DNA of 64,000 bases from Zygnema cylindricum. Taxonomy: Eukaryota > Streptophyta > Zygnematophyceae > Zygnematales > Zygnemataceae. A model generated the notes under the pieces. That model had not been told where the DNA came from. It made no database searches and worked only from the letters and a program-made list of their open reading frames with translations. The position numbers were made by a program, and so were the translations under genes. Positions 1-9,254 of this stretch are shown here, in pieces (positions within the stretch are counted from its first letter, which is position 1; each line of letters starts with the position of its first letter). The stretch lies in the NCBI GenBank assembly GCA_037447655.1, contig JBBHKE010000591.1:113834-177833 (forward strand), read 5' to 3'.

Positions 1-368
1 GACTCCCACCACCCATCGCTGCGAGAGTCACTGATTTTTTACCGATGACACTTATGTAGATAAACTGCGATGAATCGTAGTTCGGTGGGGGGGTTACAAT
101 ACACCGTTATATCAGAGGTCGCAAACGGTCAACCGAAACCGTGACCGACCGTTAACCGACCGCCTGCGCCGGATCCGGAACGGATTCGGTTGCCAAATTT
201 TGAGGCCCGGGCGGTTGCGCTCGGTCGATTCACCAGAAAAAAAATAAACGGTTGGTTACAGTCGGTCATCTAAAATACCAAAAAAAAATAAATTTTTGTA
301 CTGTCCATGCAATCCAACATTATTGTACTTTGTAGTCTTAAGTATCTGGAAGTACGTGACATCATGAT

Positions 369-833
369 TAGCGTCGCATATCTGACACGGTATTGTAGTA
401 ACACTATTTTGTTCGACAAATCTTAGGGAACGCGACAAAGCATCGCAAATCTGACACGGTAGTAGCACTATTTTGCTCGCAAATCTTAGGGAACGTGACA
501 AAGCGTCGCAAATCTGACACGATACACTGCGAATCGTTATTAAACTATAGCAATTATTAGAGTAAAGAATATATTAGTGTCATTCATTCAAATTTTGTGT
601 CAGGAGACGTGGCAGATTATGGTCCATCTCCTTAAATAGTGTAATTTGTTCTCTTTAATGTATCAATGTCAAAATTTTGGGGTGCCGATATAGAGTTCAT
701 AAGGAAAATAACGATTCACGATGTAGTACACTATTCATTTCACAAATCTTAGGGAACGCGACAAAGCGTTGCAAATCTGACACGTTAGTAAACACTATTC
801 ATTTCTCAAATCTAAGGGAACGCGACAAATCGT
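369..833. repeat. Degenerate tandem repeat, unit about 60-65 bp
   Basis: Four to five copies of a unit containing CAAATCTTAGGGAACGCGAC, then AAGCGTCGCAAATCTGACACG, then a GTAGTA-CACTATT spacer, lie head to tail inside the hAT-like element. The array is interrupted once, at 523-725, by a MITE. Because neighbouring units show the uninterrupted sequence, the array gives a direct picture of the MITE target site. Confidence 0.7.
525..723. mobile_element. MITE, Tc1/mariner-type TA target
   Basis: The ends are CACTGCGAATCGTTA (525-539) and TAACGATTCACGATG (709-723), an imperfect inverted repeat flanked on both sides by TA. Comparison with neighbouring tandem-repeat units indicates that the uninterrupted site contained a single TA, so TA is the target duplication. 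The 199-bp body has no coding potential. Its sequence is related to the interrupted MITE that surrounds the whole nest. Confidence 0.7.
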
Positions 834-1089
834 AGTTATTGGCTAATTCATACATTGTACATTATAAAATTTGGTACTTTTTCGGTTACGAGCGGGCACG
901 GTTAGTCGCGAGAAATCGAGTTTCGGTTAATTTTTATTTCGTAAACGCCGGTCGGTTAACGTTTAACAATTTTGGAGCGTGACATAACCCGGTCGGTCGT
1001 CGGTTACTCTGATTTTGAAAAAAAAACGGTCGGTTTCGGTTATGTAAAATTTTGACTTTTGCGACCTCTGCCTTATGTACTCTATATCG

Positions 1090-1937
1090 CAGTGTTGGGT
1101 ATCAGGTAAATTTATATCGCGATAATTTCAATATTCGATATATTGAATATCGATCGAGCAGACTCCTCGATATATCGTACCGAGACCAACATAAATTATT
1201 GCGATATATATCGCGATATATAAGATTTTTTAAATTTAATATTTTATATTTTAATATAATTTGTCATTTTAGCGAAAAAAAACAAATTGTCTGATACGCC
1301 ATGTACGACTTGATTTTTGTTCCGTGACTTAAAGGTAGACGCTGCAAAATGTAGCCGACAAAAAAGTACAAATTTTGTAATTCATATAATTACTTATTTG
1401 GGGTATGGTTACCTGAGGAGGTCTTTGTAATAGTACGGACAACAAAATTTATGTAATACAGAGGCCTCAGTTAACATCTCGTATCTTGTGTAAACAAGTT
1501 TTTACATACGTGTTTTGATTTGAGTGGTTCCTTGTAAGTTGAGAATCAAATCTCTAAAATCGTCAAAGATTTGAGAACCGACCATTTTGTATGGAAATCC
1601 CTACTTGTGTATTATGTACGTGTACTTCGCAAGTGTACTATGTCAATGTACCTCAAAGATCTCCTTCACTCTGCTGACTTCCACGAAAAAACAGTATTTC
1701 TTTTCGGCAAAACTTGTATGGTCACCTTTTCCGAAGGCATGTGACTTTGGAGACCTGTGAAAATTTTCATTTTTTAAATGCCTCGATATATCGGCGATAT
1801 GATATATCGGCGATATATTGGTGATATATCGTGATATTTTGATTTTCGACATATCTAAGCGATATATTGATTATCCGGTATCTAAAATTTTATATTTATA
1901 TCGAATATTGGCAAAATGTCCTCAATACCCAACACTA
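1090..1937. mobile_element. hAT-like non-autonomous element with perfect 8-bp TSD
   Basis: The termini CAGTGTTGGGTAT (1090) and ATACCCAACACTA (ending 1937) are inverted repeats, and both sides carry the octamer CTATATCG (1082-1089 and 1938-1945). An 8-bp target duplication with CAGTGTTGGG-type ends is characteristic of the hAT superfamily. The 848-bp interior is rich in CGATATATCG-like palindromic words near both ends and encodes nothing recognisable, so this is a non-autonomous derivative. A partial relative sits at 41706-41971. Confidence 0.8.
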
Positions 1938-2570
1938 CTATATCGACACCCCTAAATTTTGACATTGATACCTGAAATACAATTAATAAATCTATTTTTT
2001 CCTTGACGTTAATTACGGTTCTTGTAAATTAGCGTTAACGGGCATACCGTACTTATTTCATAAATAGTGTGGTGTACGGAAGGTGTTTGTTCGTACAACA
2101 CTATACTTCGTTACCGAATATCGTACAGAAATGGTAAGTAACTTATGCCGGTTGCATACACAACTGCGCTTAGAATAAATCTAGAGTCGAGTTTGCGATA
2201 AACACGTTCGCAAACCCAAATTATAATTATGGATTAATTATAGTAAAAATACGCGACGTTGTACGAATTATCATATTTTATACTTCTACCTATTTTACTG
2301 TTTATATAGTGACGACAGATCTCGTGTACCTAAATCGGCGTTATAGAAAAATTACAATTAAACATTTAATAAAAAAAATGCAATACCCAATATTAATAAC
2401 GCTAATTAATTTTTGACACAAATAATTTCTAAACGCTAATAACGATTCACAGTGTAGTGAATTAGATCGTGTTATCATCACTAATTTATGATTGCTAGAC
2501 AAAAAATACTTCTCAAACTGACCGTGATTATTAAAAGTTAAATAATAATGGGTGGCGTGAAGCTGACTTA

Positions 2571-3530
2571 GGGTACTTTCGCATGTGCTAAAGTAATAGT
2601 TATTTTTTTTCATTTTCCTCCATAACTTCGAAAAAAACGAGAAAATTTTCAGCCGTACCAAAAAAATGAAATTACCACCATACAAGTTGCGTTACCTTGA
2701 AAATTTATATTTATTGCGGTTTGTCGTCTAGCGCGATGCAATTTGTCGTCTAGCGCATTTCAACCCACTTTCGCGTCCTTCCAGCTCATGTTCAAACTTT
2801 ACAAAAAATCACCTCGCAACGTGATTTCTGATAAATTTCTATGAGGTGAGCGAACAGGCACATGTTGTTGCAGATGTCGGAAGTTTTTGACATTTTTTGT
2901 GTGCGCATTACCAAAAAAAACCCACTACACGTTTCCAGCCTGTGCGTAACTTTTTTCCGTGCTTTTTTTTTCTGTATAGGGCCGTGGAGGGGGTCTCGAC
3001 CAACGGACACCATTTCGCAAAAGCGAATTCCATGAAAGCGCCTCTGTCTCTCTCCCTCTCCCACCTCCGCGTTTATCTCGCAATTTTTGCAATGAAACAC
3101 GTTAATAATGGTATCAAATGAAAGATCTCTAAAAACGATTTATTTTGACTATCTTTGGGCGTATTTTGATGGCAAGTAGAGTGAGGAAAGACAAAAAAAA
3201 AAAAACGGAAAACCAAAGTGGAAATTTTTAGAATTTGTGACGTTGACGTTGTCATAATTTGAGCGTGGCATCAAAATGTCACAAACCCTAACATCTACAA
3301 TGTCACAAGTAATTAGACGTCTACAACCGTCACTATTTTGTAAACGTTATCTATTGTCGCTAGTTTTGTGGTCGTCTACAACCGTCACAAGTTACAACCA
3401 CATCTACATCCATAAAATATAAAGTAACGATTTCATTTCTTTACATACGAATGCTCTGACGGTAGTACGGAGAATCTTCGCTAAAAACAAAGTTACAAGA
3501 CTAAAGTTTCGGTTGCATGCGAAAGTACCC
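2571..3530. mobile_element. PIF/Harbinger-like non-autonomous element
   Basis: A 15-bp perfect inverted repeat, GGGTACTTTCGCATG (2571-2585) and CATGCGAAAGTACCC (3516-3530), is flanked by TTA on both sides (2568-2570 and 3531-3533). TTA target duplications and GGG-starting ends are typical of PIF/Harbinger elements. The 960-bp interior contains a direct repeat of TTTGTCGTCTAGCGC (about 2717-2756) and a CT-rich patch, but no transposase. The right end of the same element recurs at about 7216-7352, next to the copia LTR. Confidence 0.65.
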
Positions 3531-4276
3531 TTAGAGTGGTGTTCCCTCAAACGAAAAGTGAGGTTGTTTACATAAATCTGGACCTCTCTGTACTATGACG
3601 TACTTTCTAAATTGTTTTTATACGCGAACAACATAACAAAGAATCTTGCCAATATTCTCCAAAGGTTTGGGAGGTAACAATGACCGTTGGATATTTTTTT
3701 CGCGAAGCATTCGAGCAGAAAGTTTATGTAAATGGTGATGTACCTCGAGGAGGTACATCACCATTTACATAAAAATTTGAGCTGCGACACGTTGGATAAT
3801 GAACATAAGTGTCAATACGGCAACCAACGGAAATCGAAATTTTTTGCACATGATATATACATTCGAAAATCTAACCGAAATCACAAGAGTATTCTCGTAA
3901 CGAACTTTTGTCGCGCTATTTTTGTTACCATCCATTCGTCACGCTATTTGTGGAAGCGCTCATTCGTCCCTTGAAAAAGCATAAATTATAAAAAAATGAG
4001 CTGGCATCTGACAAGCGTTTGCAAAGATTTGTGTGGTACGATGCCCCTGGTCTGCACGTACATGGTATGTACTATGCAGATGAAGATTTCGAGTTGAAGC
4101 TGGTACGTGTAAAAAATATTTGATGATGTTCAATATACGATCTTATCTTACTTGGTACCACTCGTTTCTGAGCACGTGGATTACAAACCCTCTGCGAAAG
4201 AACATCGTTCAAAATGTAGCATCCTGTAACGTTAGCCGTACAATTACAGAAAATTCTGATAGAACGCCACCCTTAG
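3395..4276 (+). repeat. Duplicated segment, copy A (uninterrupted)
   Basis: This ~880-bp segment is nearly identical to 7216-8099. Copy A runs through the copia insertion point without interruption (ACAACCACATCTACATCC at 3395-3411), whereas copy B begins exactly where the copia LTR ends. Copies A and B diverge abruptly after CCCTTAG (4276 and 8099). The segment includes the right end of the Harbinger-like element and the strong hairpin at 3723-3773. The 80-codon open frame it contains lies across the hairpin and is probably not a gene. Confidence 0.85.
3723..3773. other. 51-bp near-perfect palindrome, copy A
   Basis: Two perfectly complementary 24-nt arms (3723-3746 and 3750-3773) are separated by the 3-nt loop GAG. 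The arms contain AATGGTGATGTACCTC and its complement. It would extrude as a cruciform or, if transcribed, fold as a very stable hairpin. The identical palindrome in copy B (7545-7595) shows no arm mismatch. Confidence 0.9.
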
Positions 4277-4447
4277 GGTGGACTTCCATTAGGCGTCCCA
4301 GTAATTGTACGGAAAATTTTACTGAAGGGCGTGCCTTCCATTAGGTCGCGTCTGTAAACCTGCGTGGCTCATTCTGGTTGGTAACACGTAGTTTAATATT
4401 CGATGCTTAAAATCTGGAAAGAATCTTCGAATGCAATGTCAGAACGC

Positions 4448-4510
4448 AATATCTGTACGAGCGGAGGTAATATCTGTACCAGCGGAGATAATATCTGTAC
4501 CAGCGGAGGT
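4448..4510. repeat. Three-copy 21-bp tandem repeat
   Basis: Three consecutive 21-bp units, with core ATATCTGTACCAGCGGAG, differ by one or two bases. The array lies in otherwise unannotated sequence between copy A and the assembly gap. I see nothing else in 4277-4619. Confidence 0.85.
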
Positions 4511-4619
4511 AATTAATGACTCGTACAGAGGGCATTAAATGTACTACCCAAAATTTCAAAACGCAACGACAAAAAGGCGGCAGCAAACTTTGATGGTGGG
4601 AGCGTGACGGAATAATTTC

Positions 4620-4629
4620 NNNNNNNNNN
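4620..4629. other. Assembly gap (10 Ns)
   Basis: Ten ambiguous bases mark a scaffold join of unknown true size. The copia element immediately downstream lacks its 5' LTR, gag, protease and integrase, which is consistent with missing sequence here. Confidence 1.
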
Positions 4630-5202
4630 TTATCAGTTATGGGAGGAAGACGACTTTAGGAAATGTATGGTTGGCACGGAATATAAATTCTTAAAGGGGG
4701 CTCCGAGGACAGAAACAGACTTTTTGGGTGAAGCTCAGTTAGCGGAAGAAGGGTTGACCATTCAGATAAAGAAGTTTTGTGGGTAATCGAAAGTGTCTTA
4801 ATTTGATAAAATATCTACAGTAAAAGGTGAAGAGGAGGGTAAGCAGGCTCAGAGATCGGAGAACTATACTAACTCCTAGCCAGCTTGCCAAAAGACATTA
4901 AGGGAAAGTAATCTCCTTCCTAAGGCGGGAAAGAAGAGTCGGATAAAGAATTTGCAGAGGACGTAAGGAGAAGTAAGAGACCAACAAAAGGGAAGGCATC
5001 AGAACGATTCTCACCATGACAGTCATATAAAAAGCAAACTAGTTACCAGAGGGCAATTTCCGAAGTTAGAGAAGAAAGGGCGGAATCCTTCCTCTAATGA
5101 AAGGGAATTACAGAAAACCGTTCGACCGATCCTCAATCATATCAAGAGGCTAGAGACTCGGACGAATGGGAGGAGAAGTGGAAAATGACATCTATAAAAT
5201 AG
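4630..5202 (+). pseudogene. Decayed copia internal sequence upstream of RT
   Basis: Purine-rich sequence between the gap and the reverse transcriptase region. Short reading fragments are broken by many stops and no gag, protease or integrase motif is recognisable. By position it corresponds to the linker or integrase tail upstream of the copia RT, but this is inferred from context only. Confidence 0.4.
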
Positions 5203-6655
5203 TTTAATTCTGTGAAAGCTAATGGGTGTTTTGAAGAAATAGACTTACCAGTTGGGAAGAAGGCGATTGACTCGAAGTGGGTTTTTCAGACAAAGACAGG
5301 AGCCTCGGGGGAAATTCTTAAATATAAGGCACGGTTGGTATGTAAAGGATTTCAGCAGAAGGAGGGTATTGACTATTCAAAGACCATTGCCCCTGTAGTT
5401 AAATTCGATTCTTTGCGAGCAATTATTGTAATGGCGGCGGCGGAAAGAATGCATATCCAACAGATGGATGTAGAAAAACAGCTTTCTTAAATGGTGAATT
5501 AGAGGAGGAGGTGTACATGAAAATTCCAAAAGGAGTTCCTGGAAAAAATGGTAAAGTATGGAGGCTGTGGAAGGCTTTGTATGGTTTAAATTAAGCGCCA
5601 AGAACGTGGAACCATAAGCTTCACACGATTTTACTAATCTTAGGATTTAAGAGGCTCAATGCAGATTGTGGAGTGTATATTTGGGGAGAAGGTTCTGATA
5701 TGATAATTTTCAGTGTATAGGTAGATGATTTCATTTCCATCTCTCACAACTTCGATTTACTTGGAGAATTAAAGATTGAATTTCGGAAGCATTTTAGAAT
5801 CACAAACTTAGGAGATGCACAATGCATTGTGGGGATTCAAATTCAGAGGAGGAGGAATGGAGATATTAAGTTGAGCCAAGAACAATATGCAAAAGAGGTA
5901 TTGGAAAGATTTGGGTTTTTAGATTGTAAGCCACTTGGAACTCCCTTTGATCTTTGTGGTAAACTTTCTAATTTTGTTAAAAGTCCCGAGGTTGATATTC
6001 TTTATAGAGAGGCGGTTGGTAGCTTGATGTATTTAAGTGTCGGTACTAGACCTGACATTAGTGTTGTAGTGAGTGTTGCTAGTCGATATTTTGGCAATCC
6101 GAAAAAAGTACATTGGGAGGTGGTGAAGAGAATATTTAGGTATTTGGCGGGAACACTTAGTCTTGGAAGAGTTTATAAAAAAGATGAGAGCTTGAGTTGT
6201 TATGGATATTGTGATGCCGAATATGGAGGGGACCATGATACAGGAAGGTCTAAGTCAGGATATGTGTTTTTACTTGCAGGAGGAGCCATCTCGTGGAATT
6301 CCCGTTTGCAACCTACTATGGCACTTTCATCTACGGAGGCGGAGTATATGGTCGCATGTCGTGCTGCGGAAAATGCAATGTGGATCAAAGAATTTCTATC
6401 GAAGGTTGGAGTTGAAAAAGAATGCATGCAAATATTAAGTGATAACAAGTCCTCCATTGCACTTAGTAAAAATCTTATTTTACATAAGCGCACTAAACAC
6501 ATTAAAATTCAGTGGCATTTTGTTCGAGATTTCGTGTCAGAAAAAGAAGTTGAATTTGCGTTTGTACCCACAAAAGAACAAGCTGCAGGTATGTTAGCCA
6601 AAACAGCTTTAAAAGAAGTTTATGAGATGGGAAAAAAATTAGTTGGCATGGAGTA
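5203..6655 (+). pseudogene. Ty1/copia pol relic (reverse transcriptase, RNase H)
   Basis: Encodes the reverse transcriptase and RNase H portion of a Ty1/copia polyprotein, which copies element RNA into DNA. The RT start is recognisable from SKWVFQTKTGASGEI, then YKARLVCKGFQQKEGIDY and the APV.KFDSLR block. The catalytic region around 5715 reads VDDF with the preceding Tyr codon changed to TAG. The rest of RT (LSQEQYAKEVLERFG, DILYREAVGSLMYLS, TRPDI) and RNase H (CDAEYGGDHDTGRSKSGY, ALSSTEAEYMVA, TKHIKIQWHFVRD) continues in one open frame from 5829 to the stop. Frameshift near 5475 and stops in RT (5593, 5717) make it inactive. It is followed by a polypurine tract and LTR. Confidence 0.93.
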
Positions 6656-6690
6656 GGAGAGGGCTTTCAGTATCTCAATAAGAGGGGGAA

Positions 6691-7217
6691 TGTTAGGATT
6701 TGGTATTGAGAACTCTTTTAGCTACGAGTCATTCTCGTAGCTAAAGTAGCGATGACCAGCGACGAAGTAGTTTCGTCGCTGGATATTTTGAAGTGACGTA
6801 GAAATTAAATGTTCATTTCGTTTCACGTATGTTTGAAAAAGTACTATAGAAGTGACGTGGGAAATTGCTTGGTAGTTTCGGTTCACGTAAGTTCAAGTCG
6901 TAAAGTGTGATTCAAGTTGGTTCGCGGTTGACTTTCCTTGTCGTACCGTGTTGTTCAAGTCGGTTCAACTTGTCGGTCGTTCATTACACCACGTTGACTC
7001 TTACACTTTTCTAGTCGTCTACCTATATATATTTGTTAAGACTTTGTGGTAGTATTATCTTTTTGGAGGCGTAGCTTATTAAAGAGGCGTAGAAAGGTCA
7101 GAAGTAAAAGGAAGGAAGAAAAAGAGTTGTATTTACATTGTGCTTAATATATTGAATGTGTTTTGGTGGAACACCATTGTTATGTGTATATTTTATTTGG
7201 TTTGTAATATTTTAACA
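6691..7217 (+). repeat. 3' LTR of the copia element
   Basis: A polypurine tract AAGAGGGGGAA (6680-6690) directly precedes TGTTAGG, and the LTR ends TTTTAACA at 7217, giving the TGTTA...TAACA inverted ends expected of a copia LTR, 527 bp long. The next bases, ACCAC, also occur at the matching point of copy A (3397-3401), as expected for a 5-bp target duplication. No 5' LTR is present in the window. Confidence 0.85.
6717..6782. other. Two adjacent perfect hairpins at the start of the LTR
   Basis: The first hairpin has 12-bp arms TTTAGCTACGAG (6717-6728) and CTCGTAGCTAAA (6734-6745). The second has 11-bp arms CCAGCGACGAA (6756-6766) and TTCGTCGCTGG (6772-6782). They lie in the presumed U3 part of the LTR, so they could be protein-binding sites or RNA stem-loops. 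Their function is unknown. Confidence 0.8.
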
Positions 7218-8099
7218 ACCACATCTACATCCGTCACGATATAAAGTAACGATTTCATTTCTTTACATACGAATGCTCTGACGGTAGTACGGAGAATCTT
7301 CGCTAAAAACGAAGTTACAAGACTAAAGTTTCGGTTGCATGCAAAAGTACCCTTAGAGTGGTGTTCCCTCAAACGAAAAGTGAGGTTGTTTACATAAATC
7401 TGGACCTCTCCGTACTATGACGTACTTTCTAAATTGTTTTTATACGCGAACAACATAACAAAGAATCTTGCCAATATTCTCTAAAGGTTTGGGAGGTAAC
7501 AATGACCGTTAGATATTTTTTTCGCGAAGCATTCGAGCAGAAAGTTTATGTAAATGGTGATGTACCTCGAGGAGGTACATCACCATTTACATAAAAATTT
7601 GAGCTGCGACACGTTGGATAATGAACATAAGTGTCAATACGGCAACCAACGGAAATCGAAATTTTTTGCACATGATATATACATTCGAAAATCTAACCGA
7701 AATCACAAGAGTATTCTCGTAACGAACTTTTGTCGCGCTATTTTTGTTACCATCCATTCGTCACGCTATTTGTGGAAGCGCTCATTCGTCACTTGAAAAA
7801 GCATAAATTATAAAAAAATGAGTTGGCATCTGACAAGCGTTTGCAAAGATTTGTGTGGTACGATGCCCCTGGTCTGCACGTACATGGTATGCACTATGCA
7901 GATGAAGATTTCGAGTTGAAGCTGGTACGTGTAAAAAATATTTGATGATGTTCAATATACGATCTTATCTTACTTGGTACCACTCGTTTCTGAGCACGTG
8001 GATTACAAACCCCTCTGCGAAAGAACATCGTTCAAAATGTAGCATCCTATAACGTTAGCCGTACAATTACAGAAAATTCTGATAGAACGCCACCCTTAG
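7216..8099 (+). repeat. Duplicated segment, copy B (begins at the copia LTR end)
   Basis: Nearly identical to 3395-4276, with scattered single-base differences. It starts at the copia target duplication and contains the right terminus of the Harbinger-like element (CATGCAAAAGTACCCTTAG near 7337) without its left half. Beyond 8099 it diverges from copy A and runs into another inverted-repeat element. Confidence 0.85.
7545..7595. other. 51-bp near-perfect palindrome, copy B
   Basis: Identical in arms and loop to the palindrome at 3723-3773: 24-nt arms and the loop GAG. Retention of both arms in a copy that has accumulated substitutions elsewhere is notable, although the duplication may simply be young. 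Confidence 0.9.
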
Positions 8100-8108
8100 T
8101 CTCCAAAC

Positions 8109-8616
8109 CATAGTTCAAAAGTAAACGTTTTTATGGTAGGCCTTCGGTAGGCGCACAAAACTTGGCAAAAAAATCGCGTAGAGTAGGCATATTGTATGTG
8201 TGTGCGTTTGTTCACACTCTTGTACAAACATACGAATCTTACGTATGATCATAGAACAACGCACGCCGCAGGACGAAATTTTCCAGCGAACTGACACGGC
8301 GTAGGATGAGTGGTGTTATGGGCTTTTCATGTGATCTTCTTAGATCGCTACTTTGATCAGAGACCGTCCGATCGTCCGAATTTGACGGTTTAAATAAAAA
8401 ATGTCTCAAAACTCACAAAAAAATAATTTGTTGTCCGAATGTTTTTCAAAATTTAGACATGACGTTTAATTCTTTATCGATCGATGCACAACTCAACCCT
8501 ATTACTATTTTTTTTTCATTTTGCGACCAATACAATATGGGTCTTAAGGGCATATTTATGTTTTACATACAATAGGCATATTGTAGGGGCCTACTTCCAC
8601 CTACTTTTGAACTATG
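8109..8616. mobile_element. 508-bp inverted-repeat element with 8-bp TSD
   Basis: The ends are CATAGTTCAAAAGTA (8109) and TACTTTTGAACTATG (ending 8616), a 15-bp perfect inverted repeat. The flanks CTCCAAAC (8101-8108) and CTCCAAAT (8617-8624) agree at 7 of 8 positions. An 8-bp duplication suggests a hAT-like mobilisation. The interior has GTAGGCC/GGCCTAC-type words near each end and no coding potential. Family assignment is tentative. Confidence 0.7.
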
Positions 8617-8624
8617 CTCCAAAT

Positions 8625-9254
<630 letters not shown>

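Larger units (their letters stand above)
113..1070. mobile_element. hAT-like non-autonomous element
   Basis: A 13-bp perfect terminal inverted repeat, CAGAGGTCGCAAA at 113-125 and TTTGCGACCTCTG at 1058-1070, encloses 958 bp. The flanking octamers CGTTATAT (105-112) and CCTTATGT (1071-1078) match at 6 of 8 positions, which suggests a decayed 8-bp target duplication of the hAT type. The ends also share CGGTC/GACCG-rich subterminal sequence. No transposase reading frame is present. The element carries a tandem repeat and a MITE inside it. Confidence 0.55.
102..2454. mobile_element. TA-flanked MITE interrupted by two insertions
   Basis: The left end reads TACACCGTTAT at 100-110 and the right end reads CGATTCACAGTGTA at 2443-2456, the terminal inverted repeat that recurs through this window, bounded by TA. 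Sequence at 1071-1089 plus 1946-1975 (CCTTATGTACTCTATATCG then ACACCCCTAAATTTTGAC) matches, in reverse complement, the body of the intact MITE at 525-723. The two pieces therefore belong to one element, split by the hAT-like insertions at 113-1070 and 1090-1937. The stretch 1946-2433 is the remaining AT-rich body and has no coding content. Membership rests on ends and partial body similarity, so the outer limits are moderately certain. Confidence 0.5.

Noticed and set aside
361-842. CRISPR-like array
   Set aside because: The spacing between repeats is not filled by unique spacers of constant size. It is an ordinary minisatellite within a transposon in a eukaryotic nuclear genome.
3732-3974. 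An 80-codon open frame present twice (also 7554-7796)
   Set aside because: It starts inside the near-perfect palindrome and is conserved only because the whole segment is duplicated. No protein-like conservation is visible.
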